The position numbers and the translations under genes were made by a program. The notes beneath the pieces are model-generated. The model saw only the letters and a program-made list of their open reading frames with translations, made no database searches and was not told the DNA's origin. A stretch of 44,308 nucleotides of DNA from Terripilifer ovatus (GTDB lineage Bacteria; Pseudomonadota; Alphaproteobacteria; Rhizobiales; Beijerinckiaceae), in contig JARHVB010000036.1 in the NCBI GenBank assembly GCA_029222685.1, forward strand, positions 1 to 44,308, read 5' to 3'. Every line of letters begins with the position of its first letter. Positions within the stretch are counted from its first letter, which is position 1. Shown here one piece after another: positions 1 to 19,797 of the stretch.

Positions 1-1184
<1,184 letters not shown>

Positions 1185-1230
1185 GGCGGAGCTCCTTCAA
1201 ACCTGTCTGTCTATAATTCGGTTAAAACGA

Positions 1231-3303
1231 TCAGGCGTACTTGGCCTGGATTTTCTCTGCTTCGTTACGCGGCACTTCCGCGTAATGATCGAATTGCATC
1301 GTGTAGCTGGCGCGGCCTTGCGTGCCCGACCGCAGGTTCGACACGTAGCCGAACATGTTGGCGAGCGGCACCATCGCATTCACGACAACCGCGTTGCCGC
1401 GCATGTCCTGACCTTGGATCTGGCCGCGACGGGAGTTCAGATCGCCGATGACGAAACCGGTATGTTCTTCCGGCGTCACCACTTCGACCTTCATGATCGG
1501 CTCGAGCAGCACGCAGCCTGCCTTCTGCAGCGCTTCGCGCAGACCTTGCCGTGCCGCGATTTCGAACGCCAGCGCCGAAGAGTCGACTTCGTGGTAGGCG
1601 CCGTCGATCAGCGTTACCTTGATGTCGACGATCGGGAAGCCAGCAAGCACGCCGGCACCCAGAATCGAGTTCAAGCCCTTTTCGACGCCCGGGATGTATT
1701 CCTTCGGCACCGTGCCGCCGACGACCTTCGATTCGAACTCGAAGCCCTTGCCCGTCTCATTCGGCTCAAGGATGAACTTGATACGCGCGAACTGGCCGGA
1801 ACCGCCGGACTGCTTCTTGTGGGTGTAATCGTGCTCAACCCGGCGCGTCACCTTCTCGCGATAGGCGACCTGCGGAGCGCCGACATTCACTTCCACCTTG
1901 TGGGTGCGCTTGAGAATGTCGATCTTGATGTCGAGGTGGAGTTCGCCCATGCCCTTGATGATGGTCTGGCCGGATTCCTGATCGGACGAAACGCGGAACG
2001 ACGGATCTTCGTTGGCGAGCTTGAGAAGCGCAGTGGTCATGCGCTCCTGGTCGGCCTTGGTCTTCGGCTCGACCGCCTGCTCGATAACGGGCTCCGGGAA
2101 TTCCATCTTTTCGAGAATGATCGGCTTCAGGGGATCGCAAAGGGTTTCGCCCGTGCGGGTGTCCTTCATGCCGACCAGCGCGACAATGTCGCCGGCGTAG
2201 GCTTCCGCAATTTCTTCACGGTTGTTGGCGTGCATGAGAACCATGCGGCCGACACGCTCGTTCTTGTCGCGGGTCGAATTGAGCAGCGCCTGGCCCTTGG
2301 ACAGCGTGCCCGAATAGATGCGCGCGAAGGTCAGGACGCCATACGGATCGTCCATGATCTTGAACGCGAGGACCGACAGCGGAGCGTTATCGGCCGGAAG
2401 ACGCTCAGCCTCTTCACCAGTCTTGAAGTCAATGCCCTTCATCGCGCCGCGATCGAGCGGCGACGGCAGGTAATCGACAACCGCGTCGAGCAGCGGCTGA
2501 ACGCCCTTGTTCTTGAACGCCGAGCCGCACAGCACCGGATAGAAGGCGCCGGTCAGAACAGCCTTGCGGATCATCCGCTTCAGGGTCGCTTCGTCCGGCT
2601 CCTTGCCGTCGAGATAGGCTTCCATGACTGCGTCGTCGAGTTCGACAGCGGCTTCAAGGAGCGCGGTACGGTATTCCTTGGCCCTCTCGACGAGATCGGC
2701 AGGAATATCTATTTCGTTGAACTTGGCGCCGAGTTGTTCTTCTTCCCAGACGATGCCGCGCATGCGCACGAGATCGACGAGGCCCTTGAAATCGTTCTCG
2801 GCGCCGATCGGCAGCTGAATGGCGATCGGACGCGCACCAAGGCGAACCTTGATGTCCTCGAGGCACTTGTAGAAGTCAGCGCCGGTCTTATCCATCTTGT
2901 TGGCGAACACAATGCGCGGCACTTTGTACTTGTCGCCCTGGCGCCATACGGTTTCGGTCTGCGGCTCGACGCCCTGGTTGGAATCGAGGACGCATACGGC
3001 GCCGTCGAGCACGCGCAGCGAGCGCTCGACTTCGATGGTGAAGTCGACATGGCCGGGAGTGTCGATGATGTTCAGGCGCTTGTTGTTCCAGATCGCGGTC
3101 GTGGCGGCAGACGTGATCGTAATGCCGCGCTCCTGCTCCTGCTCCATGAAATCCATGGTCGCAGCGCCGTCATGCACTTCGCCGATCTTGTGGCTCTTGC
3201 CGGTGTAATAAAGAATCCGCTCGGTCGTCGTCGTCTTGCCGGCATCGATGTGAGCCATGATGCCGAAATTACGATAGTCCTCAAGAGCGTATTGGCGGGC
3301 CAT
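1231..3303 (-). CDS. fusA: Elongation factor G
   Basis: This is the ribosomal translocase GTPase, 690 residues, full length for the family. The N-terminal G domain shows [15 protein letters not shown] (P-loop, about residues 17-31), the switch region with [13 protein letters not shown] and NKMDKTGA. The later domains include the GMGELHLDI segment and the C-terminal [14 protein letters not shown] region. The ATG at 3303 follows AGGACAGGACT, a plausible ribosome binding site. It lies between rpsG (33 bp upstream) and tuf (46 bp downstream), all on the minus strand, so co-transcription from the rpsL promoter is likely. No fusidic-acid-resistance assignment is attempted. Confidence 0.98.
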   Translation of the reverse strand: MARQYALEDYRNFGIMAHIDAGKTTTTERILYYTGKSHKIGEVHDGAATMDFMEQEQERGITITSAATTAIWNNKRLNIIDTPGHVDFTIEVERSLRVLDGAVCVLDSNQGVEPQTETVWRQGDKYKVPRIVFANKMDKTGADFYKCLEDIKVRLGARPIAIQLPIGAENDFKGLVDLVRMRGIVWEEEQLGAKFNEIDIPADLVERAKEYRTALLEAAVELDDAVMEAYLDGKEPDEATLKRMIRKAVLTGAFYPVLCGSAFKNKGVQPLLDAVVDYLPSPLDRGAMKGIDFKTGEEAERLPADNAPLSVLAFKIMDDPYGVLTFARIYSGTLSKGQALLNSTRDKNERVGRMVLMHANNREEIAEAYAGDIVALVGMKDTRTGETLCDPLKPIILEKMEFPEPVIEQAVEPKTKADQERMTTALLKLANEDPSFRVSSDQESGQTIIKGMGELHLDIKIDILKRTHKVEVNVGAPQVAYREKVTRRVEHDYTHKKQSGGSGQFARIKFILEPNETGKGFEFESKVVGGTVPKEYIPGVEKGLNSILGAGVLAGFPIVDIKVTLIDGAYHEVDSSALAFEIAARQGLREALQKAGCVLLEPIMKVEVVTPEEHTGFVIGDLNSRRGQIQGQDMRGNAVVVNAMVPLANMFGYVSNLRSGTQGRASYTMQFDHYAEVPRNEAEKIQAKYA

Positions 3304-3336
3304 AGTCCTGTCCTCGTCAGCGCGGAGCGCCGTTAA

Positions 3337-3819
<483 letters not shown>

Positions 3820-4191
3820 TTACTTCGGACGCTTGGCGCCGTATTTCGAACGGCGTTGCTTGCGATCCTTGACGCCCTGCGTGTCGAGCACGCCGCGCAG
3901 AATGTGATAGCGGACACCCGGAAGATCCTTCACGCGGCCGCCGCGGATCATGACCACCGAGTGTTCCTGCAGGTTGTGACCTTCGCCAGGGATGTAGCCA
4001 ATGACCTCGAAACCGTTGGTCAGGCGCACCTTGGCGACCTTGCGAAGCGCCGAATTCGGCTTCTTCGGTGTCGTGGTGTAGACGCGCGTGCATACGCCGC
4101 GCTTCTGCGGGCACTGGCCAAGATGGCGTGCCTTCTCGCGATAGGTCTTCGGTGCCCGCGGCTTGCGGATCAACTGGCTGATCGTCGGCAT
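3820..4191 (-). CDS. rpsL: 30S ribosomal protein S12
   Basis: S12 lies at the decoding centre and is the streptomycin-response protein. The 123-residue product starts [12 protein letters not shown] and carries [12 protein letters not shown] (with the Lys43-equivalent) and the loop [19 protein letters not shown] followed by KDLPGVRYH (with the Lys88-equivalent). Both lysines look wild type, so the sequence shows no streptomycin-resistance substitution at these sites. It is the first gene of the str operon here, followed 12 bp later by rpsG. A good candidate promoter lies about 320 bp upstream (4511-4539). Confidence 0.98.
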   Translation of the reverse strand: MPTISQLIRKPRAPKTYREKARHLGQCPQKRGVCTRVYTTTPKKPNSALRKVAKVRLTNGFEVIGYIPGEGHNLQEHSVVMIRGGRVKDLPGVRYHILRGVLDTQGVKDRKQRRSKYGAKRPK

Positions 4192-4661
4192 TCTTCGCCC
4201 TTCCAGACAAGCGAAACAGTGAACTAAGTGACTGGCAGAACAGGGACTTCAACATCCCAACCCTGCCCCGCATGATTCAAAAACCATGCGCAAAACGAAT
4301 CCGCGCCTTCAGCCCTCACAGGCTGCAGACGCGCTTTTCCGCAGAGGACCCAGGCAAAAGCCCGGATCGTGCCCCATAAATCCTGCGACTCGAAGAGAGC
4401 TCAGGATCGATTTTGAACGTCGCGGTAGAGACCAACAGCGTTTAGTTTCAATAGGTTCAAAACGAGTCGCTTCGAACGGTGTAAAACTACGGCCTGTCGA
4501 AAGTGGGCGGAACCTAATCGCAACCGCCGATAACGTCAACCCCTTTGAAGACCAAAAAGCTGTTGAATCGATTCATTTTTCTCGGCGTTTGATTGCCGTG
4601 TCCAAGTCCTTGATTCATGCGAAAACCCTGCAGTTTCCCAGCTTAAACCCCGCCTTTCCGG
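4192..4661. other. Intergenic region between rpoC and rpsL (str operon leader)
   Basis: About 470 bp without a convincing gene. It separates the rpoBC operon, which ends in a good hairpin terminator, from the str operon. The right part holds the candidate promoter at 4511-4539. The remaining roughly 310 nt would be a long rpsL leader; I see no clear conserved ribosomal-protein operator in it by eye. Open frames of 76 and 159 codons here show no recognisable family and no good ribosome binding site, and I treat them as chance. Confidence 0.6.
4511..4539 (-). promoter_or_regulatory. Candidate sigma-70 promoter for the rpsL-rpsG-fusA-tuf operon
   Basis: On the minus strand TTGACG (4539-4534) is followed after exactly 17 bp by TAGGTT (4516-4511). 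The -35 is five of six to consensus and the spacing is optimal; the -10 is weak (three of six). It faces rpsL and lies immediately downstream of the rpoC terminator, where a separate str promoter would be expected. Predicted start of transcription is near 4504. Confidence 0.55.
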
Positions 4662-4689
4662 AAAAGAAAGGGCCGCCCGAAGGCGGCCC
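4662..4689 (-). terminator. Rho-independent terminator after rpoC
   Basis: On the minus strand an 8-bp perfect GC stem (4689-4682 pairing with 4677-4670: GGGCCGCC with GGCGGCCC) encloses a TTCG tetraloop and is followed by TTTCTTTT (4669-4662). It begins about 28 bp after the rpoC stop codon, so it ends the rpoBC transcript and separates it from the str operon. Confidence 0.92.
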
Positions 4690-4716
4690 CTCCGTAAATA
4701 ATGTGTATCGCAAGCC

Positions 4717-8892
<4,176 letters not shown>

Positions 8893-8997
8893 TGCTCGTC
8901 TCCTAAACTGCGATCCACCTTGACCTCAGGCAGACCGCCGGACATTCCGGATGAAGCGGCGGTAGCTTGCGCTGCCGCCGCTGATATTGGGCTGACG

Positions 8998-13155
<4,158 letters not shown>

Positions 13156-13318
13156 ATCGCTCCTCGAACCTCGTATTTGCGGCGGACCCGGACGGGTCTC
13201 ACACCTGCCGTGCGGACGAAATGACCGCGCGAATGGGGCTCTGCCCCGGGAATCACCGCTGTCAAGCGGATTTTCAATCCAGATAAGCCTCGAATGAGGC
13301 CTTTTCCAGAAAGGAATG

Positions 13319-13347
13319 ACGGCCCCGGCGACTTGCCCCGGGACCGT
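13319..13347 (-). terminator. Stem-loop between rplL and rpoB (partial terminator/attenuator)
   Basis: On the minus strand ACGGTCCCGG (13347-13338) pairs with CCGGGGCCGT (13328-13319): ten pairs with one G-U, 9-nt loop. The following bases are only moderately T-rich (CATTCCTTTCT), so termination is probably incomplete. E. coli has an attenuator and a processing site in the same interval; a similar role here is inference from position. Confidence 0.6.
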
Positions 13348-13388
13348 CTCGTTTCAATGAAGGAATCGCGGACGCGACCCCTGCAATT

Positions 13389-13763
<375 letters not shown>

Positions 13764-13820
13764 AATTTCAGTTCCTAACTTAGATTTGGTCCTAACCAAC
13801 TGGTTAATTGAAGGCCTCGA

Positions 13821-14336
13821 TCAGGCCGCGTCTCGATTGGCATAGGCCCCAAAAACGCGCGCAAGCTTGGCAGCCGGCGCGGTGGAGAGCTGGGCGATCT
13901 TGGTCGAGGGTGCAACGAGCAGACCCAGGAGCTTGGCGCGCAGTTCGTCCAGGGAAGGCAGAGTCGCAAGCGACTTCACGCCATCCGGGTTCAGGGCGGT
14001 CTTTCCCATTGCCCCACCAAGGATCACGAGCTTGTCGAAATCCTTGGCGAAGGCCACGGCGACCTTCGGCGCTGCCACCGGATCGTCCGAATAGGCGATC
14101 AGGGTCGGCCCCTTGAGAAGGGGCGCGATGGAAGCGACGTCCTTGCCATCAAGAGCGATCTTGGCGAGGCGGTTCTTGGCCACCTGTACCGAGGCGCCGG
14201 CATTCCGCATCCGCTTGCGCAGATCCTGAAGCTGGGCGACGGTCAGGCCGGAGTAGTGCGCCACAACCACGACCGACGTCTTCGAAAAGACTTCGCCGAG
14301 GTCCGTGACGAGCTCTCTTTTACCCGCTCTGTCCAC
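13821..14336 (-). CDS. rplJ: 50S ribosomal protein L10
   Basis: L10 anchors the L7/L12 stalk to 23S rRNA and, in complex with L12, represses its own mRNA in many bacteria. The 171-residue product contains [20 protein letters not shown] (about residues 22-41) and [11 protein letters not shown], both typical. I place the start at GTG 14336 (reading [13 protein letters not shown]): GGAGAG lies about six bases upstream and the length then matches the family. The frame stays open to 14507 but that extension has no similarity to L10. Cotranscribed with rplL. Confidence 0.95.
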   Translation of the reverse strand: MDRAGKRELVTDLGEVFSKTSVVVVAHYSGLTVAQLQDLRKRMRNAGASVQVAKNRLAKIALDGKDVASIAPLLKGPTLIAYSDDPVAAPKVAVAFAKDFDKLVILGGAMGKTALNPDGVKSLATLPSLDELRAKLLGLLVAPSTKIAQLSTAPAAKLARVFGAYANRDAA

Positions 14337-14838
14337 TATGCTCTCTCCGGTTGGCGGGGCGAACCCCGCCGGTTGCATGAACCGCAGCCCTTCCGCGGAG
14401 GCGGAAAGCGCGGCATCGAATGCCTGTCCCCGGAGCGATGGTCTCGCCACCGGACAGAAGGTTCGAACCAAACAATGGGCGTGCGGACATGCCGGAAGGC
14501 ACGCCACAAGCCCGGAAATCCGGTCTTCCCCGTCTATGCAGGCCTCACCGTTCCTCTGAAGGAACCGTTGTGAAATTAAGCAGTTAGACCTAAATCTTCC
14601 CGCGCCGGCAGTCTCGGACAGGACATGGCCGAAAGAGAACCGGGCTTGCGCCCAGGCCCTGCCGGCCTATCCACCGCGCGCCAGTGCCTTCCTTCGAGAA
14701 GGTGCAAGCGCACGGAAGCTGAATCTGAAAAGGGCTGCAAAACGCGATCAGCCCGTTTGCCTATCTAGACCTAATCCAGCCCGTCCACAAGGGGGCAGGC
14801 CGGAAAAGATTACAGGTCGAAGAATCAGGGGCCGGACG
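14337..14838. other. Intergenic region rplA-rplJ: rplJ leader
   Basis: About 500 bp without a credible gene, between the hairpin at the end of rplA and the GTG start of rplJ. In many bacteria this interval carries the L10 leader, the RNA bound by L10-L12 for autoregulation; I cannot fold it reliably by hand, so this is an expectation from position. The motif TTAGGTCTA occurs twice on the minus strand (near 14594-14586 and 14774-14766). The second overlaps a candidate promoter. Frames of 60-105 codons here look like chance. Confidence 0.5.
14762..14790 (-). promoter_or_regulatory. Candidate promoter for rplJ-rplL(-rpoBC)
   Basis: Minus strand TTGTGG (14790-14785), 17-bp spacer, TAGATA (14767-14762). 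Each hexamer is only partly like consensus, but spacing is ideal and the site lies where a separate rplJL-rpoBC promoter is found in other proteobacteria. Confidence 0.35.
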
Positions 14839-14874
14839 GGCGCCTGAGACGTCAACTGCAAGACCTCAGGCGCC
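14839..14874 (-). terminator. Perfect 10-bp stem-loop spanning the rplA stop codon
   Basis: On the minus strand GGCGCCTGAG (14874-14865) and CTCAGGCGCC (14848-14839) are exact inverse complements around a 16-nt loop. The TGA stop of rplA (14868-14866) lies inside the left arm. No T-run follows, so this is not a canonical intrinsic terminator; it may be a processing, attenuation or 3'-end-stabilising structure. Confidence 0.6.
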
Positions 14875-15576
14875 GACAGCGCCCTGGGTCGTCACGGTCG
14901 TCGGGTCGATCTTCACACCCGGCCCCTGGGTCGAGGACAAGGCCACTCGCTGGATATAAGTGCCCTTGGCTCCGGCCGGCTTGGCGCGGGTCACGGCATC
15001 GACGAACGCCTTGACGTTCTCGACCAGCTTCTCCTCGCCGAACGAGGCCTTGCCGACGGTGCCCTGCACGATACCGGCCTTCTCGACGCGGAACTCGACG
15101 GCGCCGCCCTTGGAGGCTTTGACCGCAGCGGCCACGTCATTGGTGACAGTGCCGACACGTGGGTTCGGCATCAGGCCGCGCGGTCCGAGCACTTTGCCCA
15201 GACGGCCGACGAGACCCATCATATCCGGGGTCGCGATGCAGCGGTCGAACTCGATCGTGCCGCCGTTGACGATGGTGACCAGGTCTTCCGCCCCGACGAT
15301 GTCGGCGCCGGCGGCCTTGGCTTCATCAGCCTTGGGGCCGCGCGCGAACACGGCGACGCGGACGGTACGTCCGGTGCCGTTCGGCAGGTTGACCACGCCG
15401 CGGACCATCTGGTCGGCATGCTTGGGATCGACGCCAAGATTCATCGAAATTTCGACGGTTTCGTCGAATTTCGCTGTGGCGCGGTCCTTCACGAGCTTCA
15501 CAGCTTCGTCGATCTTGTAGAGCTTGACGCGGTCGATGCCCTCGCGGGACTTTCTGATGCGCTTTCCGTCAGCCAT
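14866..15576 (-). CDS. rplA: 50S ribosomal protein L1
   Basis: L1 forms the mobile stalk near the E site and represses the rplK-rplA mRNA in several bacteria. The product is 236 residues with [20 protein letters not shown] at the start, the conserved [20 protein letters not shown] segment (about residues 123-142) and the [18 protein letters not shown] region. Length is normal. It lies 4 bp after rplK, so the pair is translationally close-coupled. Its stop codon is embedded in a stem-loop. Confidence 0.98.
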   Translation of the reverse strand: MADGKRIRKSREGIDRVKLYKIDEAVKLVKDRATAKFDETVEISMNLGVDPKHADQMVRGVVNLPNGTGRTVRVAVFARGPKADEAKAAGADIVGAEDLVTIVNGGTIEFDRCIATPDMMGLVGRLGKVLGPRGLMPNPRVGTVTNDVAAAVKASKGGAVEFRVEKAGIVQGTVGKASFGEEKLVENVKAFVDAVTRAKPAGAKGTYIQRVALSSTQGPGVKIDPTTVTTQGAVGA

Positions 15577-15580
15577 TGCC

Positions 15581-16027
15581 TTACCCCACCACCTGGAGGC
15601 CCATGGCCCGGGCCGAGCCCTCGATCATCGACATCGCTGATTCAACCGTATGACAGTTGAGATCGACGATCTTCTTCTCGGCGATCTCGCGCACCTGCGC
15701 CTTGGTCACCGAACCGACAAAGCTGCGTCCCGGCGTCTTCGAACCGGAAGCAGGCTTCTTGCCGATCTTGAGATTGGCCGCCTTCTTCAGGAAGAACGTC
15801 ACCGGCGGCTGCCGCATTTCAAATGTAAAGGAACGGTCCTGATAGGCGGTGATCACCACCGGAATCGGCGTCCCCTTCTCGATCTGCGCGGTCTTTGCGT
15901 TAAAGGCCTTGCAGAACTCCATGATATTCAGGCCGCGCTGACCCAGCGCGGGGCCGATCGGCGGCGACGGATTCGCCGCGCCGGCCGGCACCTGAAGCTT
16001 CACGTAACCCGCGATCTTCTTTGCCAT
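15581..16027 (-). CDS. rplK: 50S ribosomal protein L11
   Basis: L11 forms the GTPase-associated centre with 23S rRNA and is needed for RelA activation. The 148-residue product starts [20 protein letters not shown] with the proline-rich [20 protein letters not shown] linker typical of the family. I use the ATG at 16027, which has GGAG about seven bases upstream, in place of the in-frame ATG four codons earlier. It precedes rplA by 4 bp and follows nusG by 136 bp. Confidence 0.97.
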   Translation of the reverse strand: MAKKIAGYVKLQVPAGAANPSPPIGPALGQRGLNIMEFCKAFNAKTAQIEKGTPIPVVITAYQDRSFTFEMRQPPVTFFLKKAANLKIGKKPASGSKTPGRSFVGSVTKAQVREIAEKKIVDLNCHTVESAMSMIEGSARAMGLQVVG

Positions 16028-16163
16028 AATAGTCTCCACACAATGTCAGGACGAAACCTCCGCCTGACGGTTTGAAGTCCGTGGTCCGGCATGAACTCCC
16101 GGATGGCCTCCAGGCATGCCCGCCACGTTCGAATGCCGCCCCCAAAGGGGCGGACTTAAACGG

Positions 16164-16694
16164 TCAGGTCTTTTCGACCTGGCCGAATTCCAGTTCCACA
16201 GGCGTCGCGCGACCGAAAATCGACACAGCGACCTTGAGGCGCGAGCGGCCTTCGTCGACTTCCTCGACGATACCGTTGAAGGAGGCGAACGGACCATCGG
16301 CGACCCGCACCGTCTCGCCGATTTCAAACGAAATCGAGGGCTTGGGATGCTCGACGCCGTCGGCGACCTGCCCCTTGATCCGGTCGGCCTCGGCCTCCGA
16401 GATCGGCATCGGCTTGTTGTCGGCGCCGAGAAAGCCCGTAACCTTGGGTGTATTCTTGATCAGATGGTAGACGTTGTCCGTCAGGTCGCACTTGACCAGC
16501 ACGTAGCCCGGGAAAAACTTGCGCTCGGCGTTGACCTTGCGGCCGCGGCGCACCTCGACGACGTTTTCCGTCGGCACGAGGATTTCCTCGAACTTGTCGG
16601 CCAGCCCTCGCTGGGCGGCGAATTCACGGATCGACTCCGCGACCTTCTTCTCGAAGTTCGAATAGGCGTGAACGATATACCAGCGCATGGGCAT
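16164..16694 (-). CDS. nusG: Transcription termination/antitermination factor NusG
   Basis: NusG binds RNA polymerase and couples it to Rho or the ribosome. The 176-residue product has the N-terminal NGN domain ([19 protein letters not shown]) with the [12 protein letters not shown] core, and a C-terminal KOW domain with [21 protein letters not shown]. The start could be Met1 (16694) or Met3 (16688); both give MRWYIVHAY at the right place and the upstream region does not decide. It follows secE by 15 bp. Confidence 0.97.
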   Translation of the reverse strand: MPMRWYIVHAYSNFEKKVAESIREFAAQRGLADKFEEILVPTENVVEVRRGRKVNAERKFFPGYVLVKCDLTDNVYHLIKNTPKVTGFLGADNKPMPISEAEADRIKGQVADGVEHPKPSISFEIGETVRVADGPFASFNGIVEEVDEGRSRLKVAVSIFGRATPVELEFGQVEKT

Positions 16695-16709
16695 GGGTGC
16701 GGTTTCCGG

Positions 16710-16901
16710 CTACTTTCCCAGAGACAGAATGAACGCGAGAAGCAGACGGATGGCCTGGTCCACGGTGACGAAAAACAAACTTGCAACCACGACCAGCAGA
16801 ACCACGAGGCCTGTCGTGATCAGCGTCTCGCGGCGCGTCGGCCACGTGACCTTCGACGCTTCGGCGCGTACCTGCTGGAGGAATTCAAACGGATTGGCCA
16901 T
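16710..16901 (-). CDS. secE: Preprotein translocase subunit SecE
   Basis: SecE is the small essential subunit of the SecYEG channel. The 63-residue product is the short single-span form: a cytoplasmic amphipathic helix with the conserved EASKVTWPTRRETL (about residues 14-27), then one membrane segment (about 29-60). It begins the nusG-rplKA transcript. In many alphaproteobacteria tRNA-Trp lies just upstream of secE; here the 237 bp upstream contain no tRNA, and tRNA-Trp is found 25.5 kb away at 42446. Confidence 0.97.
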   Translation of the reverse strand: MANPFEFLQQVRAEASKVTWPTRRETLITTGLVVLLVVVASLFFVTVDQAIRLLLAFILSLGK

Positions 16902-17138
16902 CTACCTGTCTCTGCTGCCGGAAGCTCAAGCGCTCGCCCGCATCCCATATGGAGATGCAGAGCCCAAATACGAAGCGCTGATGCGAACTCCCGAAAATGA
17001 TCGCGGCGCGGGACCGGGAGGTCGCGCGCCACAACGACGGGCTTATAACCGGTGTCCGCGGTTCCGCCAAGCGGTTTCTTGAGGCGGCAGTCGGCAGTCG
17101 GGCTTAGGCAGCGGAATAAGAGAAACTGCCTATTGCCC

Positions 17139-17528
17139 TCAGGGCCGGTCCGAGGCGGTCCAGACTTCCTGCCCTGTCGCCTCGTCGCCCAGCGTCGTCC
17201 AGATGCCATTGGTGATCTGGTCGTTGTCGACCTGGAACACGGCGATCCCAGGACGGCCCGCCACACGGCCCGGCAGGATCGACTGAAAAACCACGGACAA
17301 AACATTGTCGATGAGGATACCGGTGCCGATCTGCCGCAATTCGCCGATCCTCCAGATCACCGCATAGGTCTTGCCGGTCTGCTTGACCTGCGCCTCACCA
17401 CTATAGGTGCCGCCCTGCGCCGGATTGCGGCCTTCGATCCGGTACATGCCTTCAACAGCCACGGCCGGAGACGTCAGAAGAACGAAAATTCCCAGAAATA
17501 AAGCGGACAGACTTTTCGGCAGCGCCAT
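17139..17528 (-). CDS. Small exported protein of unknown function
   Basis: Product of 129 residues with an N-terminal signal peptide (MALPKSLSALFLGIFVLLTS, probable cleavage after the AVA near residue 24). The mature part begins EGMYRIEGRNPAQGGTYSG and contains KQTGKTYAVIWRIG; it looks like a small all-beta periplasmic domain, but I do not recognise a named family. I chose the ATG at 17528 because GAGG lies about six bases upstream and a signal peptide starts there; longer starts at 17540 and 17561 are open. Same strand as secE, 237 bp upstream of it. Confidence 0.75.
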   Translation of the reverse strand: MALPKSLSALFLGIFVLLTSPAVAVEGMYRIEGRNPAQGGTYSGEAQVKQTGKTYAVIWRIGELRQIGTGILIDNVLSVVFQSILPGRVAGRPGIAVFQVDNDQITNGIWTTLGDEATGQEVWTASDRP

Positions 17529-17748
17529 TCGCGACCTCATCACGTCAGAGCGCGACCGCACCGCACCATAACCATATCATGTGCCCGAAGCATCCCGACA
17601 GCAACCGCAATCGGCGCATATGACAGTTTCGTGCACTGCGGGTTAACTCCAGTACAGCCGCGGGTTGTGTCGTGATGCGACTGCAAAATGACCGTGATTT
17701 CCGTACCGGATGTTACCCAAATACGACAAGAACCGTCTTGCTGCCGTC

Positions 17749-17774
17749 ATATATATCTATCATTCTGGATATAT
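17749..17774 (+). promoter_or_regulatory. Candidate ArsR operator overlapping the arsR start
   Basis: ATATATC (17751-17757) and GATATAT (17768-17774) form a 7-10-7 perfect inverted repeat that runs into the ATG of arsR, in an AT-rich patch unlike its surroundings. Dimeric ArsR repressors bind such repeats over their own promoters. No DNA-binding evidence is available. Confidence 0.5.
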
Positions 17775-18129
17775 GGAAAACATTGAAGTCATCGCCGCTC
17801 TGGCCGCTCTCGCCCAGCCGACCCGGCTCGAGACATTCCGGCTGCTGGTCAAACACGAGCCCCACGGCGTCCCCGCCGGCGAGCTCGCCCGCTTGATCGA
17901 GGTGCCGCAAAATACCATGTCGACCCATCTCGCTATTCTGGCTCGCACCGGGCTGATCGTCGGCGAACGGCACAGCCGCTCCATCATTTACCGGGCCGAT
18001 CTCGCCCGCTTCCGCGCCATGACGCTCTACCTGATCAAGGACTGCTGCGGCGGCAGGCCCGAGCTATGCGCGCCGCTGATCGCCGATCTTACCCCCTGCT
18101 GCCCAACTGCGGAGATTTCCCATGTCTGA
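17773..18129 (+). CDS. arsR: Arsenic-responsive repressor, ArsR/SmtB family
   Basis: Product of 118 residues with a winged helix-turn-helix (about residues 5-80; recognition part VPQNTMSTHLAILARTGLI). It lacks the ELCVCDL metal motif of the plasmid R773 repressor but has a Cys pair and further cysteines near the C-terminus (Cys91, Cys92, Cys99, Cys109, Cys110), a pattern like repressors that bind arsenite in the last helix. I use the ATG at 17773 rather than an upstream in-frame ATG at 17710, because the family start follows it directly. It overlaps the next gene by 8 bp and heads a six-gene operon. Confidence 0.92.
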   Translation: MENIEVIAALAALAQPTRLETFRLLVKHEPHGVPAGELARLIEVPQNTMSTHLAILARTGLIVGERHSRSIIYRADLARFRAMTLYLIKDCCGGRPELCAPLIADLTPCCPTAEISHV

Positions 18130-18649
18130 TCGTGTTTTCAACGTCCTGTTTCTTTGCACCGGCAACAGTGCCCGCTCGGTCATGGCCGAATCCATTCTGC
18201 GCAAGGACGGCGCCGGCCGCTTCAAAGCCTTCTCTGCGGGTAGCCAGCCAAAGGGAACCGTCAATCCCTTCGCGCTCAAAGTGCTCGCAGCCCTGAATTA
18301 TCCGACCGACAACATGCGCTCGAAAAGCTGGGACGAATTTGCGAGCCCCGGCGCGCCGGAAATGGATTTCGTCTTCACGGTCTGCGACAGCGCCGCCGGC
18401 GAGACCTGCCCCTTCTGGCCGGGCCAGCCGATGACCGCCCACTGGGGCATCGAAGACCCGGCGGCCGTCGAAGGCACTGACATTGAAAAGGAAGCCGCCT
18501 TCGTCACCGCGGCGCGTTACCTCAAGAACCGGATCACGGCCTTCACCAACCTGCCGCTCGCAGGCCTCGATAAAATGACATTGACCCGGCACCTGCACGA
18601 GATCGGTCATCTCGACGGCGCATCGCGCAAACGGCCGGAGGTGGCGTGA
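18122..18649 (+). CDS. arsC: Arsenate reductase, low-molecular-weight phosphatase fold
   Basis: Reduces arsenate to arsenite using a tyrosine-phosphatase-like cysteine. 175 residues. The catalytic loop is C-T-G-N-S-A-R (Cys12, Arg18), and a second redox segment TVCDSAAGETCPFWPG supplies Cys88 and Cys96. The family passes electrons from thioredoxin or glutaredoxin through these cysteines. The start overlaps the end of arsR by 8 bp and its stop overlaps the next start (TGATG), so translation is coupled. The last 25 or so residues are variable. Confidence 0.93.
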   Translation: MSDRVFNVLFLCTGNSARSVMAESILRKDGAGRFKAFSAGSQPKGTVNPFALKVLAALNYPTDNMRSKSWDEFASPGAPEMDFVFTVCDSAAGETCPFWPGQPMTAHWGIEDPAAVEGTDIEKEAAFVTAARYLKNRITAFTNLPLAGLDKMTLTRHLHEIGHLDGASRKRPEVA

Positions 18650-19089
18650 TGCAAGATAAGCCAATGGACGTCATCATCTATCACAACCCCGCCTGCGGAA
18701 CCTCGCGCAACACCCTGGCGATGATCCGCAACGCCGGCATCGAGCCGCACATCATTGAATATCTGAAATGCCCGCCGACCCGCCTGCTGCTGACGCAATT
18801 GCTCGCGCGCGCCGGTCTCACCGTACGTCAGGTCTTGCGCGAGAAGGGAACGCCATTTCACGATCTCGGCCTCGCAGACACGTCCCTGTCCGACAGCGCC
18901 TTGCTGGACGCCATCGGCGAACACCCGATCCTGATGAATCGCCCCATCGTCGTAACACCCAAAGGCGTGCGCCTGTGCCGGCCGTCCGAACTGGTTCTCG
19001 ATCTGCTGCCGCCGCAGCAAGGTGAGTTCTTCAAGGAAGACGGCGAACGCGTGATCGACGCGCACGGCCGACGGGTTGCGACCGCGTGA
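18649..19089 (+). CDS. arsC: Arsenate reductase, glutaredoxin-dependent ArsC/Spx fold
   Basis: 146 residues of the thioredoxin-fold ArsC family, unrelated in fold to the reductase before it. The active site is YHNPACGTSRNT (Cys16), with the oxyanion-binding arginines in NRPIVVTPKGVRLCRP. The ATG at 18649 overlaps the stop of the preceding gene, with GGAGG eight bases upstream. The family uses glutathione and glutaredoxin as electron source. Having both reductase types back to back suggests use of two thiol pools or two levels of affinity; that is inference. Confidence 0.93.
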   Translation: MQDKPMDVIIYHNPACGTSRNTLAMIRNAGIEPHIIEYLKCPPTRLLLTQLLARAGLTVRQVLREKGTPFHDLGLADTSLSDSALLDAIGEHPILMNRPIVVTPKGVRLCRPSELVLDLLPPQQGEFFKEDGERVIDAHGRRVATA

Positions 19090-19784
19090 GCTTTTCCCTC
19101 GGCAAACGTCTCATGGCCGAAGGGCTCGGCGCCGGCCTGCTGGTGGCGACCGTCGTCGGCTCCGGCATTATGGCGGAGCGCCTCGCCGGCGGAAACGTCG
19201 CTCTGGCTTTGCTCGGCAATACCTTGCCAACGGGCGCGATTTTGGTCGTGCTCATTCTCGCGTTCGGTCCCATTTCCGGCGCCCATTTCAATCCGGCCGT
19301 TTCGGTTGTGATGAGCCTGCGCGGCGAACTGCCATCGCGGGAGTGTGCGCTTTATATCGCTGCGCAGATCATCGGCGCCTGCCTGGGAACGCTTGCCGCC
19401 CATGGCATGTTCGAACTGCCGCTCATCGAATTCGGCATCAAGGCGCGCACCGGCCCGGCGCAATGGTTCGCCGAATTCGTCGCTACATGCGGATTGCTCG
19501 TTACGATCCTGGCCATCTCCCGTTTCAGGAGCGAAGCTATCCCTGTCGCCGTCGGTCTCTACATCACCGCCGCTTATTGGTTCACCGCCTCGACTTCGTT
19601 CGCCAATCCCGCCGTGACCATAGCCCGCGCGCTCACCAGAAGCTTTTCCGGCATCGCGCCTGCCGACGTGCCCATGTTCGCTATCGCGCAACTGGCCGGC
19701 GCGCTCGCTGGTCTTGCGTTAATGCACTGGCTCCTGAGCCCTACTCCGGCTCCTGCAGCAACGATGGCCGCCAAACGGAGTTGA
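19086..19784 (+). CDS. aqpS: Aquaglyceroporin of ars operon (AqpS type)
   Basis: MIP-family channel of 232 residues with six predicted membrane spans and two half-helices carrying the NPA motifs HFNPAVS and FANPAVT. In Sinorhizobium meliloti AqpS sits in the ars operon and lets arsenite formed by ArsC leave the cell down its gradient; the same role is inferred here from context. The start is GTG 19086, overlapping the stop of the preceding gene by 4 bp. No arsB or acr3 pump is present in this operon. Confidence 0.9.
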   Translation: MSFSLGKRLMAEGLGAGLLVATVVGSGIMAERLAGGNVALALLGNTLPTGAILVVLILAFGPISGAHFNPAVSVVMSLRGELPSRECALYIAAQIIGACLGTLAAHGMFELPLIEFGIKARTGPAQWFAEFVATCGLLVTILAISRFRSEAIPVAVGLYITAAYWFTASTSFANPAVTIARALTRSFSGIAPADVPMFAIAQLAGALAGLALMHWLLSPTPAPAATMAAKRS

Positions 19785-19797
19785 TGGTGGACTTTCG

